A stretch of DNA of 52,588 nucleotides from Geosiphon pyriformis (lineage: Eukaryota; Glomeromycota; Glomeromycetes; Archaeosporales; Geosiphonaceae). Every line of letters starts with the position of its first letter. The stretch's first letter is position 1. The notes beneath the pieces are model-generated. The model was given only the letters and a program-made list of their open reading frames with translations, did not search any database and was not told the origin of the DNA. The position numbers were made by a program, and so were the translations under genes. Of this stretch, positions 22,086-34,029 are shown piece by piece. The DNA lies in NCBI GenBank assembly GCA_016748015.1, contig JAAOMT010000786.1, positions 702,572-755,159 of the forward strand, written 5' to 3'.

Positions 22086-23098
22086 TGTTACAGATAAACT
22101 TGGTGGTATAGAATGATAATGTTTGGTGTTCACAATTTGGGTTTTTAGAGAGCTTTTGAAGATTTTTTTTTAGTAAGTCTGTTTAATATGTTAATATTAT
22201 TAGTCTCTAAAAGTCTTTTTAATTAATGTGAATTTATCTGTAGAGTTTTTTGTTTATAAAACACAAAAAGATGGTTTTGTGGTGTTGCAATTTTGTATAT
22301 GTAAACTATTTTCTCTAAGTTAGTTAAGCATAGCACTAAGATCTGGTGGTGTTTTTTTATTTTTCTGATAAGTTAATAAGATAATGTTAATATCCAATTC
22401 TAAAAAAAGCTTTTCTCTTTTATCAGGCTATTATAAAGTTTATTTCCAGACAGTTAATTTTATGTTGTTAATTCACAAAAGAAAACAAAAAATAAAATAA
22501 AAAGAAATAAAAAATAAATAAAATAAAAAAAGAGAAATTAGTATTATCAATTGCCATAATTAAAAGCAATTGGTTCAAGTTATAATGATTTGTGATGGTT
22601 TTATGCTAAGAGCATCTAGCCAAGAATAAAAATAAGAACAAAATTAATTTAGCTAATATGTAAAAACAGAAATTATATAGATGTAGATTTTGGGTTTTTA
22701 ATATTTTTTTTTATTTCAGTAATATAAAATATAAGATATAATAAGGAATATATAGCAGATATAAGTAAAAGAAAATTGATTCTTGTTTTTTCTGTTTGTC
22801 TTTTTATTTTCTACAACTATTTTTTTTTATATATTTTTTTTAGTTTTATAAAACTGCTTTTGATTATTTCATTATTACTAATTATTGCTTGCTATTTTTG
22901 TTATTGTTTTATTTCTCTATATTATTACTAGTTATCTTAAGTTTAACTAGTTTTTTTGTGTTATATTGTGTTTTTGCATTTTGTATTGTGTTATTTTGTG
23001 TTATTACACGTTATTCTGTGTTTTTTTGTATTATTCTGTATTATTTTATGTTATCACATTTTTTTATAATTTGAATTGGTTTTTCTACTTAAGTAATA
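22086..23098 (+). repeat. Solo LTR related to the LTR of element C
   Basis: Starts TGTTACAGATAAACTTGGTGG and ends TTCTACTTAAGTAATA, aligning over its whole length with 44731-45805 (TGTTACAAGTAAACTTGG ... CTACTTGGGTAACA). Flanking bases (ATGC before, TCAG after) do not form a target duplication. Either a flank was lost or the LTR is what remains of a larger rearrangement with the gag-like remnant on its left. Confidence 0.8.
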
Positions 23099-23100
23099 TC

Positions 23101-23598
23101 AGCACCTGTTATTCACACTGTTTTTTTTGGTGGTATATCATAAATTAAGATTGTTGGTGGATTCTTTTTTTCTTCTCTTCTCATAAGAAATAATTCAGTA
23201 AACTTTGGCTTCTTTTTGGAGATGAAGTCTTTTTTACTTGTGTTTAAAAAATTAAATAGTAGATTTACTATTTTTGAGTGCAGTTTTACCAGTCTCATAG
23301 AGCAAGTTGGTGAGCTAGCTAAGAGGTTGAATGTATTTAGACCAACAGTTTTCTAGTATAGCTCTGAATATTAACTATTAATAACTCTTTTATTACAGAA
23401 TTAAGAATGAATATAATAATAAATAAGAGTTTAAATATAATTACTAATAATAAAACTGTTGTAAAAGCAATGGTTTTTAATCCATTAGTTGTTTCAAAGT
23501 TAGAAGAAAATATGAATAGTTTATTGGCTATGGTTATAAGCTTAATAACCAAAATAAACAAAATTAGTTTAAATTTAAATACTTGTTCTTTCAAATGA
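23101..23598 (+). pseudogene. LINE copy 2 ORF1, C-terminal remnant
   Basis: Frame 23102 onward reads APVIHTVFFGGIS, stop, IKIVGG, aligning with the region of copy 1 around KSWMQVVS (former Trp now TAA). The heptad-like segment SFTSLIEQVGELAKRL (about 23283) aligns with HSLELLADQVLSIMRRL of copy 1. A frame change then leads to the open stretch 23407-23598, ending LNLNTCSFK. The TGA at 23596-23598 overlaps the ORF2 start as ATGA, exactly as in copy 1. Confidence 0.7.
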
Positions 23599-26500
23599 CC
23601 AGTTTAATTTAAAAAATAGCTGTATGCAATGTTAAGAAAATAAACAATTTGGTTAAGCAAAAAAATATTGTTAAATGGCATAAAAAATCAAATAATCTAA
23701 TTTCTATTATTACTGAAATAAAATTGAAAAAACAACAGATATTATGAATAAAAAACAAGTTTTCTAATATGAAAGTGTTTGTGTCTGGTTTGGATTCTGG
23801 TTATCTTGGTTTAAAATAGCAATAATTATGAATAATTTAATTGCTTAGCATGTATTCAAAGTATTAGAAATTCCAAGTTATTTTCTATTAATTCACTTTT
23901 TGTTTAAAGATAGTCTTTTAGTTGTAATCTTGAGTATATATACTAATGTTTTAGTAGATACATGTTTTGGCCAAGCTGGTAAAATGAACTCATTTATTTT
24001 CAAAGCTATCAGTTCTGAAATCTTTGTGGTACTAAGTAGTAACTTCAATGAGAATATAATAGAAAAAAGTACTAGCTTTAGTAAATATTATAGTTTAGAT
24101 TTACATAACTTATTTATAAAAGATTTTTCAACTAAGATACTAATATAAAGCAATTTTAGAAATATAAAAAAGACTATTGATTATATTTTTGTCAATGAAC
24201 ATTTGTTGTCAGTAATTATTAACTATAGAGTTTTTAATATAACTGAGTTTTTTAATATTGACCACAAAGCTATAACAATTTTGTTTGACATTAATGGCTT
24301 TTTGGATGTTTATTTAAATAAAGTGTGCAAACAAATTAATTGTAATTATTAGAAATTTAAATTAAAAAATGCAAATAGGTTGAAGTAAACTTATTTTAAA
24401 AAAAACATATTATTAAGCTTAGATTTAGCTTAGCATAAATTTCAAACAGCAAAAAATCAAGATGTTTTAAACAGAATATAAAATTGTTTGTAAAAAGTGG
24501 TAATAGATTTGGTAAAAAAGTTTTTTCTAAAATATGATACAATAAGTTTAATACATTAAAAAATAAACAGTTTTCAAAATTTTTCAGGTTGGAATTATTG
24601 GTTTTTAAGATAGTCAAGACTTTTTTCTTTAAAAATAATTTTGAATTTAACCAGTTCATAAAAGTATAATTAGTGGTTGATCATAACAAAGCTTTAGTTG
24701 TCAAGTTATTGGTTAAACAAAAAATTAGATCTGAAAAAGTTTTTGGTTATCTGTTTGAAGCTAGAAAAAAATATCATGTATTAAAGTTTCAGGAATTAAA
24801 GACTGCTAAGGCATTAGTCATTAGAGAAACTATTAATAAAAGAATAAAAAATTTTAACACAGACAAAGACTGCATAATAAAAATTGTTCTAAAATAATTA
24901 TTCTAAAAGATAGTATTAGATTATTTGGTGGCTGATAATAAGTTAGTGCTAAAGCCAGATAAGATAAAAAATAAAGTAGACAATATTATAGAAGATTAAA
25001 CAAAAAAGAGCTTGGTACTAGATATTATGTCTGATTTCTGGTTTTATTAGTATGCTCTTTTGGAGCATATAAATAATAGTGCATTTTTTGGGATAATAAA
25101 AAACATCAGTTTTAAGGAATTAAAACAGATTGTTGGCTGTCTTCCTGATGGCAAAACAGCTGGTTTATCAGGTATTTTAAATGAATTGTAAAAGCATAGC
25201 AGTAATAATATCTTAAAGTGTTTTTTGGATCTATTAAATAGTTGTTTGATTTTGGGATTTGTTTTTGTGTTTTAAAAAAAGGCTTGGGTTTTTATAATTC
25301 TAAAACTTTATGATTGGAAAGATGTGTTAATAAATACAAAAAATTGTGTTGATTGAAACAGCAAGAAAGATCTTTTTAAAAATTTTGTCAAATTGCATAT
25401 TTTTTGCTTGTGTTAAGTTTAATGTGTTTCATAAGACAAATTTTTCAGTGCTTAAAAACACATCTACTCAGAATCCTATTTTTGTGGTGAACTTAATTGT
25501 TAAAAATACTTTGGAGAAAGACAAGAAAATATGACTGGTTTTGTAAAATATGCAAAAGGCTTATAACTCAATTGGCTAAATTTATATACAGCAGAGTTTG
25601 AAGCATATAAAAATGTCTAAGAGATTTGTTGTGTTTTTTGGCAATTTGCATAAAAACCAAGTTAATAGGATAATAACAGATTTTGGCTTCTTAAAAAGTT
25701 ATAAAGTACACAATAGACTGGATCAAGATAAGATTTTTTTACCACTTCTTTGAAGAATATTTTATGATTCTGTTTTATGTAAGATCAAAAGACATAAAAA
25801 TTTATGCAGTTATTATATTAACACCAAGTTTGTTGCCAAATTAGAAAAAGTGAAAGCCAATTCAAACAGAATGTTATTTTTTGTAGCTGGAACTTTGTTG
25901 ATAATATAATTTAAATAGGAAGTAGTTATATTTCTACTCAATATATTTTGGATATTACTAGCAAGTTTTTTTTTATCAATAATGTTTTAATAAAAAATAA
26001 AAAAACTGTGGCTATTTCTATCAATCAGAGAATTAAAGTTGCTTTCTTGTCTATAAACAGCTTGCTAATTACAATTGCATAAAAAAATGTGCTATACAGA
26101 TATTTGAATATCTTTTTTTCAACAAAGGATTTGTTCAAATCCAGCTTGGCAAGATGCATTTGAATGTAAAATTTTTTTTTTAATATGGTATTAAAAAAAA
26201 CTTTTTCAGATAAATGGTTTTTGTATTTGGTTTTAGCTATACTACAGCCAATTATAATTATAGAATGCAATTTAGTTTTATCTTAAAAAGTATATATAAC
26301 AAATAGAATACTTTAATTAAAAAGAGACTTAAGACCAAGACTAATCTACTAAGAAACTTTTTTGGTAAATTTTTGTATTATTTATCTTTGTATAAATTGA
26401 AATTATTTGAATAAATACAAGCTAAAGATAAGATCACATTAATAACAGCTTTTTTTAATATTACTGGTATTTTTGGTAGGCTGTTTAAACACTATTTTTT

Positions 26501-27291
26501 GGATTTACAGATTTTAGGGTGGATGTTTTTAACCTTTTTGCAATTCCCTGTAAAATTAAAAGTTAGTCTAATGAACAATTTTTTGATAGGATTGGTTAAA
26601 CTTTTTTTGGACAACAAAATCTCTTTGGTTAACAATTTATCTAGTGCTTTTTATCATGCAAGCAAATTTTCAATGTTAGTGATTTGGAAAATTTTTGTTA
26701 TTATGACATAGTCAATTTATTAAAGCATTATGAGATGGCTTTTGATAATAGACTTTTGGACAAATATTAAATAATTGTAAATTAGAAAATATTTTATTAT
26801 TAGAAAAGACTAAATTCAAGAAGTTTAATACCATATTAATTTGTTATTGTTTTTGGATTTATGTTTGCTTTTTGTTATAAGTCTTCTTAAACACTATTAT
26901 TTAATAATTTTAATAATGTTTTGAATTAGAACTATTTATATTAAGTTTGGTCTAAAAGTTTTAATGTTTATATTAATAAATTTTTAAAGAATAAGAGTTT
27001 ATTTTCTGTGGTTTGTGAAATGGTAGTTTATTTTCTAAATGTTGATTTGAGTATTGGAGTAAAGATTCAAAATTTGGTTTCATTAACAATAGCAAAATTA
27101 CAAGCAGTTGTATTGGTTTTAGAATGTGTTTTTATGTTTTTTTAGTAGTCTTGTATTTAAATAGTCAAGTAATAATAGACATATGTATTTCTGATTTAGA
27201 GCTTTGGCAGCCTAATTTTTATAATGTTTGCTGATTGGAATACAGACATATTGTTAATTTAATTAGAGATAAAAATCTAATAGTTAAATAG
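23595..27291 (+). pseudogene. LINE copy 2 ORF2: endonuclease, RT and part of RNase H
   Basis: The ATG at 23595 is in the conserved ATGA overlap. Endonuclease: KIAVCNVKKINN, TEIKLK, VVLSSNFNEN (about 24029) and FNIDHKA (about 24253). The RT carries GLSGILNELxKH-like residues near 25170, IALIETARKIFLKILSN near 25346, and NFVDNII at about 25890 where copy 1 has AFVDD. RNase H is recognisable to about 27291 (YLNSQVIIDICIS-like, about 27155), where element B interrupts it after LIVK. Stops are frequent and almost all TAA or TAG. Confidence 0.78.
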
Positions 27292-28066
27292 TATTATAGA
27301 TAATTATTTGGGATTTCAAATCAAATAACAAACTCGTAACTTGGTGCTCAATTAATAGTTGATAATGTTGGTTTCTGAAAGTGTTTATGGATCTGAAAAT
27401 TTTGGTGTAGAGTTCTTTGTATAATGGACAGAAATTTAATAGTTGTTTCAATAGTCTCCTGGAATTGCAATTCCATCGAATTTTTTTCTCAGCATGGTAA
27501 CCAGTAATCTTTCTGGTAAGCTATTCTCAAATTTATGAGTGTTTTACCCTTGTTTCAAGAGTTTTTTACCAGTTCCTATGATGTCTGTAACTCAGTGCTT
27601 TAATTCTTAATCAATTAGTCAACCAAAAAAAAATACAAAGAAAATAAAGAAATGAGCAAAAGCAATTGCAAGTTAGTATTCCGTCAATAGCCATAATTAA
27701 GAACTATTGTTCCAGCATGGTTAAGTATCAATTATTATCAACATGAAGTATTGATAGTGGGGAGTGAATTGAGATAGTGAATAATTATTTATTGATATTT
27801 TTGAATAAAAGATTGCTTAGATCAAATCTAAACTGAGAGGTCTGTTTTTTCTACTTCTAACACTACTGCTATATATACATAATTGAGATTCCTCAATTCC
27901 TCAATTCTTCACATCAGGAATCCTGTAATTCCTTGTATGAAAATCCTGAAATTCTTGAAATTCTGCAATTTCTTTTGAGAGGAATCCTGGAATTCTATAT
28001 TTATTATGGTTATTTCTAATTGGCTAATTTATATGCTAATATACTTCCTATATTTTATAAGTAATA
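27292..28066 (-). repeat. Element B 3' LTR
   Basis: 775 bp, matching 36455-37246 throughout. Differences in the first 110 bp are almost entirely transitions. At 27885-28000 an AATCCTGNAATTC-like word recurs five or six times. Confidence 0.93.
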
Positions 28067-28718
28067 TTATTCTCTTCTTTTTCATATTGAGCTCTGTTGA
28101 GATCTCCCAAATCTCCTAACTCTAATTCTCTGTCATTGAGTATTTCTTGAACTTTTTTTTCGAGAATTATTTGAGTTATCTTGTTCTATAATTCTTCAAA
28201 TTGGGTGTTGGTTATTTTTCCTATTTGGTTAACTGTAATAGAGTCCAATTCCAGATTAAATAAAATTTCTGGTCTGTCTTGGAATCCCATATGTAACTTA
28301 TAGATGGCTTTTGCTTGTGTAATCAAATTGTTTTTTTCTACAAATTGTTCCAGTTGTTGCAGTATTGTTGTGTTAAATAATTATTTTGTTTTATCTGTGT
28401 ATAAGTTCTGAATATTCAAGTGTTGTCCCAAGTGGAAATAACAAAAGTTTCTTGGAAATTTGTGTATCCACTATTTCCAAGTTTCTTTGGTTAACTCTTA
28501 ATATGTGGTGACATTTATTGGTTCTTCTATTGCTAATTTTATTTTCAAACCATTTTGTTGATAGTGTTTTCTGTTTTTCTTTGACTTTTGTATTTGGGTA
28601 TTTTTCTGGTGTTTCAATATCAAATGGTTTGTTAATTGATAGTAATTTCCATATTCTGTTGTTGAATTAGTTGGAAGAATTGTTGTGTTAGTGAGTAGAT
28701 ATTGTCAGTGATTTCCAT
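28048..28718 (-). pseudogene. Element B ORF3: uncharacterised protein downstream of integrase
   Basis: On the minus strand the ATG at 28718 (MEITDNIYSLTQQFFQLI) aligns with the start of ORF3 in A (MTIPQNIQQLSQKLMLAL). The frame then breaks by stops and a shift. The C-terminal half is clear: CYFHLGQHLNIQNLY, LEQFVEKNNLITQAKAIY, LDSITVNQIGKITN, then FEELxNKITQIILEKK. After GDLNRAQYEKEE it runs over the polypurine tract into the LTR and stops at 28048-28050. There is no known domain. Conservation with A and C is in the N-terminal 25 residues and in the central and C-terminal helices. Confidence 0.68.
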
Positions 28719-28899
28719 TTTTCTGATGTCTTTTGTTATGTCTACTATGTCTTTATATACTCTTTTTATTGTTCAATTTTATGTGTTTGGTTCAATGATT
28801 ATGATTGGTTCCAGATCTTATGGAATCTTATCTGGTTGGATTAGTATTCTCTGTACTCCTAATTGTGAAATATTACTGGTGGATGGTAATAATATATGG

Positions 28900-30150
28900 T
28901 AATATAGTTTTAGTTGATTATCATGTGCTGCTTTGACTAAGATTTTGTTGTCTCATCTTAATTTATAAGCTCCATTTCCAAAAATTTTTTCTATGTGAAA
29001 TGGTTTGTCTTATTTGGGGTCAAATTTTTTATTTTATTGTTTTTTTGCTTTAGTACAATGTAGAAGTACTTTGTCTCCAATCTTGAATTCAACTGGTTTA
29101 TCTGGTAATTGGTTATTATGTTTTTCTTTTTGTTTTTTCTGTAATTTGTGTATGTTATCTACTGCTCTTTGCTGTTTGTTTTCTAGTGTTTTCATCAAGT
29201 TATATGTTTTTTTTAGCAATGTTTTCAGAAAATTGTCTTTAGTTATTGGTTCTGTTGGATAGGTGTTAACTTCTATCTCAACTGGTAATGTTGCTGTTCT
29301 ACTGTATACTAATTCAAATGGTGTTGTTTATGCAGTGTCCTGTTTCATTGTCCAATAAGCAAATAATACTGATAGTATAAACAAGTCTCATTCATTCTGG
29401 TTTTTTTGACTGATTTTGGCAATTGCTTCACACAATGTTCTTTTAAATCTTTCAACTAACCTATTTGTTTGTGGATGGTATGATGATGATAATGGTTTTT
29501 TTATTCCAAATCTTTGGCTTAATTCTGCTAATGTTCTATTCACAAAGTAAGTTCCTTGATCAGATAATAATTCTTTTAGACATCCATATTGACAGATCAG
29601 ATTTTAATGAACAAATTTGGCAACAGATTCTGCATCTGCTTTTTGAATGGCTTTTGCTTTTGGCCATTTAGTAAGATAGTCCATGGCTACTACAATATAT
29701 CTGTTGTCTTTGTTGGTGATTGTTAATAGTCCAACTAAATTAATTCCAATACAATCAAATAGTTGTCTTACTTTGATTGGTTTCAATGGTTCACTGGGTT
29801 TTGTTTCTCCTCTTCTCTGATAAGTATCACAGTTTTAAACATACTGAATAATGTCTGAATACATTGATGGCCAATAGTATCTTTTTCTAGTTCTTTTTAT
29901 GATTGTTTCTTTATGAAAATGTCTTACTGTTGGATCTGAATGCATGTTGAACAATATTGTCTCTTTTTCCAGTTCTGTAATTACTCTTGTTGGCTGGTCT
30001 GGATTTCTTTTGTTTTTCTGGTAAAGTATATTTTAATGATTAATAAAATATTTTGATTGTTGTTTTATGTTGTTTTGTTCCTTTTGAGATAATTTCTCCT
30101 TGAACAATTAGATATTTATATAATATTGGAGTTGTTAGTATTTTTGTATA
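28900..30150 (-). pseudogene. Element B integrase
   Basis: H2C2 zinc motif near 29815-29950 (HSDPTVRHFHKET...NCDTYQRR; the last Cys is now Tyr, TGT to TAT). Core: IGINLVGLL at about 29733-29750 with Asn in place of the first Asp, MDYLTKWPKAKAIQ, LLSDQGTYFVN (about 29550), and RLVERFKRTL (about 29445) with the Glu. The C-terminal region has FKIGDKVLLHCTKAKKQ (about 29050) and a GPY/F-like DKPFHIEKIFGNGAYKL. Stops are at several positions. Confidence 0.88.
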
Positions 30151-30199
30151 TTCATCTTTTGTTAAATTTTTGGGTTTGAAATGTTTTAGATTTGTCTCA

Positions 30200-31448
30200 T
30201 TCATGACAAACCATTGGCATTTCTATTGTTTTTTCTCTTTTTATAATGTACTGTATAATTGAATGGTGAAAGTTCTATTTTTTATCTGACATGGTGGTCA
30301 TCTCCAAATTTTTGCTTCTGAATTGAAGTCAATTTCTTGTGATCAGTGTACACCTTAAATTTTTGACTCAAGTATTCCTTCTACTTAATAACAGCCCAAT
30401 AAATGGCTAAGTGTTCTAATGCTGAAGTTCCATAGTTTTTTTCAGCTGGACTTAAGCTTCTACTGGTGTAAGCTACTGGGTGTTCTCATCCATTGGGTCT
30501 TTTCTGAGATAATACTACTTCCAATGCTTGACCAGATGCATCAGTTGTGATTATGAATGGCTTGCTATAATCTGAATAGATTAATACTGGAGCTTGAATA
30601 AGCTTTTTTCTTAATATATTAAAAGCTTCTTGCTGAGTTTTTGTTTATTCATACTTGGTGTTTTTTGTTTGGAGCTGGTGCAGTGGTTGAACTATTTTAG
30701 AAAAGTCTTTGATAAAGTGGCAGTAGTATCCAGCAAATTCCAAGAATGCTCTCAATTTTGTGAGATTATTTGGTACTGAAAAGTTCTTGACAATTTCAAT
30801 CTTGTCTGGATCCATTTTAATTCCATCTTTGTTTACAACATGCCCCAAAAACTTGAGTTCAGTTTTTCCAAAAAAACATTTGGTTGCATTTAGCTTTAAT
30901 TTGGCTCTTTTTAGTCTTTCAAACACTTGTTGGAGATGATACAGATGATTATCAAATGTTTTTGAGAACACATTGGTGTTATTTAAGTATACAACTACTG
31001 ATTTTCATAGTAGCTCAGTATAAACAATTTCCATAAGTCACTGGAAAATGGCTGGAGCATTCATCAAGCCAAATGGCATTACTTCGAATTCAAAGTTTCC
31101 TTCTCAAGTTGTGAAAGCCATTTTTTCTTTGTCTTTTGGTTTCATGGCTACTTGCCAGTAATTACTGTCTAAGTTTAACATTAAAAACCATTTCTTTCCT
31201 CCAAAAGCATCAAACAGCTCTTGAATCTTTGGCATTGAATAGCTATCTCCTTTGGTTACTCTATTTAACTTCCAGTAATTTACACAAAAGTGAATTTTTC
31301 TATTCTTTTTCTGGACTAGTACCACTGGTAATGACCATGAATTCATTAATGGCTGAATTAGCCTATTGTCAAGCATCCAATTGATTTCTTGACAAATAAT
31401 CTCATGGCTAGTTGGTGGTACTCTGTATACTCTCTGTTTAATTGGCAT
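30200..31448 (-). pseudogene. Element B reverse transcriptase and RNase H
   Basis: RT: RVYRVPPTSHEIICQEI, LPVVLVQKKNRKIHFCV, FLMLNLDSNYWQVAM (catalytic Asp within NLD), MPFGLMNAPA, and VVVYLNNTNVF at about 30970-31000 where YLDD is expected, so both Asp are Asn. LKFLGHVVNKDGIKMDPDK and FLEFAGYYCHFIKDF follow. RNase H shows FIITTDASGQALEVVLSQ (about 30540) and VYTDHKKLT (about 30350). Stops fit Trp and Gln codons. Confidence 0.9.
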
Positions 31449-31466
31449 TGTATCTCCAGTCTTGAT

Positions 31467-32759
31467 TTAATATTGGATGATGTCAGTTCTGCCAAATTCA
31501 TTTTTGCTGGCAAAGATGTTATTGAAATTGTTGAGTAATATTTTGAGCTGCATATGTTGTAATGGATCTAAGTTTTCTATGTTTATTTGTTCCAATTGTT
31601 TTGATTGAAGCAAATAACATTCTTCTTGTCTGTATATGGTTTGAGATATAATATCCACATATCCACACAGTTGTGAAAAATCTGGAATGGTGTCTGGAAA
31701 TTGGTTTTCAATTTCTGTGGTCAAGTATTCAATGGTGGTTTCTTCTGGTATCTCAATAATGTCTTCTGTATTGTTGTAAATAGAGATTTTGATGTGGCTG
31801 TGGTTTTTGGCTGGTATGTGTAGATTGACTAATTTGATCTTTTCTGATTCACAAAGTGTTGCTTCCACTTCAAAAATCTGTATTTGATCTTTTACTTTTT
31901 TTTCTATGACTACCATGTACTGGTTATATGATAGAATAGAAATTAGTTGACGAGTGGAGATAATTTCTCCCTTGTCAATAAGTTTTTCTTCTGCCATATT
32001 AACCAGTACATCTATTCTACTTGTGGATCTGAATTCCTGTATCTCTCTAGCTGTGATCCCTAATTCTTTCCTGTTTCCCACTGATACTAATTGAGCTATT
32101 TTAAACAGAAACAGGAATATTGTCTGTGCTATCTTTTTATTTGGATCTATAATATATGTCTTTTCTAAATTATTTTGTAGCATTGCAATAATATTTCCTA
32201 TGTATTCTGTGTCAATTATTCCTTCTCTAATGTTGATTCCTTTTTTGGCTAAGCTACTCCTAGATGCTAACTGAACTATTGTTGTTGCTAAAATTTCTAG
32301 TGCTATTTTGAGATCAATACAGATGTGTGAATGGGATTCCAATTTGATGGGATTTTTTCCTGGATATTTCAGATCAAATTCTACATCAGTATTATGTATG
32401 TGTTCTGGCATAATACCTTCATTATTATTGCTAAACCATTTAAGTTCCTGTTTCTTGGTAAGATCAGGGAGTGTGATGTATGTTTTGGGGTTTGAATTAG
32501 AGTTTGAATTACTATATTTTCCATTGCCACATTGAGCAGAGCTGAAACTATTGTTTTTATTATCATCATTGTCAGAGTTTAAATCAGAATTGAAAGTTGA
32601 TTCTGATTTTAATATGCAGCTGCTAATTGGTTCCTCTTCTTTTGGAATTGTATAGATCATGCAAATTGGTGGATTGTAAATGAGATTATACTTATTACAA
32701 TATTGAAAGTCATATGGAATTAAACAATGGTCACAGAGTTTTGTATTTATTTCTTCCAA
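31467..32759 (-). pseudogene. Element B dUTPase with flanking Cys motif and linker
   Basis: At 430 codons this is the longest uninterrupted frame in the window. It begins inside the last Cys motif of the Cys-rich module (LCDHCLIPYDFQYCNKYN). The dUTPase motifs follow: NTDVEFDLKYPG (about 32370), LASRSSLAKKG (about 32250), GIIDTEYIGNIIAML (about 32210), KKIAQTIFLFLF (about 32120) and EFRSTSR (about 32025). Motif 2 Arg and motif 3 Asp are kept, but motif 1 (DAGYDL to DVEFDL) and motif 5 are altered. Next comes a segment with ISIYNNTEDIIEIPEE and IPDFSQL shared with A and C, and then the RT N-terminus (HMQLKILLNNFNNIFASKNEFGRTD). Confidence 0.9.
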
Positions 32760-33310
32760 CCATTGCTTTTATTCCTCTCTAGTGGGTACTAATTTCTGGT
32801 AGTGTTCATAGAATTGTTCTAAATCCAGGAGGTTTATGACTGGTTCTGGGTCTCAATCAAGTTCTATGGGCTTAGGAGGGTTATTTTTGATTATCTTTAT
32901 TTCTTTTGATGACACTCCTTTGATTTTGGCGAAAGCCATTTGTCAAATTTTGTTATTGTCATGTGGACATCTGTTCAAGTGTTTGACTGCTTATCTCTAG
33001 GCAGCATCTATGAGCATTTTTTTTCTTACTCAGTCACTTATAAGAATTGTGTACTGACATGATTTGTCACATGTTTTTCCTTTTTTAAGAATGTTATTCC
33101 ACATTCTTTTGTCAAGGAGAGTTTTACCACAAGCCAAGCACAGCTTATTATCTTATTTTTTAACTCGTTTTGGTCTTCCAAAGCATTCAATGACATATAG
33201 GCGGCAATAAAATTTAGTTGCTGTTAGGTATTTTTTATTGTCGTCACAGCATGCACCCATTAATAACAATTTCTTGTCACAATCAATGCATATAAGCTTT
33301 GGTCAACAAT
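32690..33310 (-). pseudogene. Element B Cys-rich module
   Basis: The motif order is as in A: CIDCDKKLLLMGACC (about 33290), a FYCRLYVIECFGRPKR stretch (about 33205), LCLACGKTLLDKRMW (about 33140), KTCDKSCQYTILISDW (about 33070), then a helical region and LCDHCLIPYDFQYC (about 32735). Three stops interrupt it. It lies between protease and dUTPase. Confidence 0.7.
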
Positions 33311-33374
33311 AATGTAATTGTGGTGGTTAAAAGTAAGTATATGAGATATATGTTGGGGTAGTGATTGGTTTTGG

Positions 33375-33405
<31 letters not shown>

Positions 33406-33689
33406 CAAGTCCAAATTAGTGCCTGCTTGCTTTGACTATTACTGTCTCAATAACTTTAGTTAGTTTCTCCAGTAAGTTCTTCTTCTCTTCTTTCCTTTTC
33501 TTTGTCATTCCATAATAGTATTGGCAGTAGTTCATTATGTTCTGTGTCAGTTTAGAAGACTTGGTAGGCTTCTTAGGTAGGTTTTCTTTCTTCTTCTTTG
33601 AACTCGATGAGTGAAGCTGATGTCATGTTGCTAGACTTGAAGTGGCCATATGTGGCTGGTACACATAGGTGTTGACCATTTTGACTAAT

Positions 33690-34020
33690 TTGGAGCTCTT
33701 GAGTGTTTCAATTGAGTGTTGTATTGGCTTTGAACAGCCAGTTATTACCAACAAGTGCTTGATATTGGGTGGCCTCCATAATTAATGTTTTAATTGGTAC
33801 AATAATGCCATTGACTTCTATACAAAAGTCATTAATCTCGCCAATTGAAGTTTTGGTTGCTTCATCAGCAATAATTATACATGTACTGGCAGTGCGATCA
33901 ACTTAGTAACCTAATTGGTTCATAAGTTGTCATGTAATGATGCTGTCAGCTGATTTACTGTCTAGGATCAGTTTGATGGTGTGACCATCAACTTTCACGC
34001 CAGTGTACATGGCAGTGATC
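33690..34020 (-). pseudogene. Element B aspartic protease
   Basis: TAMYTGVKVDGHTIKL leads to LILDSKSADSIIT at about 33930-33975, where the catalytic DSG is DSK (GGA to AAA would need two G to A changes). The flap region GEINDFCIEVNGIIVPIKT and QALVGNNWLFK follow. Stops directly after the catalytic loop mirror those in element A. Confidence 0.83.
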
Positions 34021-34029
34021 AGTTTGGTG

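Larger units (their letters stand above)
23101..27291 (+). mobile_element. LINE copy 2, 5' segment (highly AT-decayed)
   Basis: Homologous to LINE copy 1 from the middle of ORF1 to the RNase H. The segment begins at the end of the solo LTR, so the 5' part of the LINE is missing. It ends where element B is inserted (27291) and continues at 37247. Across it GGC, TGG, CAA and CGA codons of copy 1 are replaced by AGT, TAG, TAA and TGA type codons, and in places almost no C or G remains. It is the older or more heavily mutated of the two copies. Confidence 0.85.
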
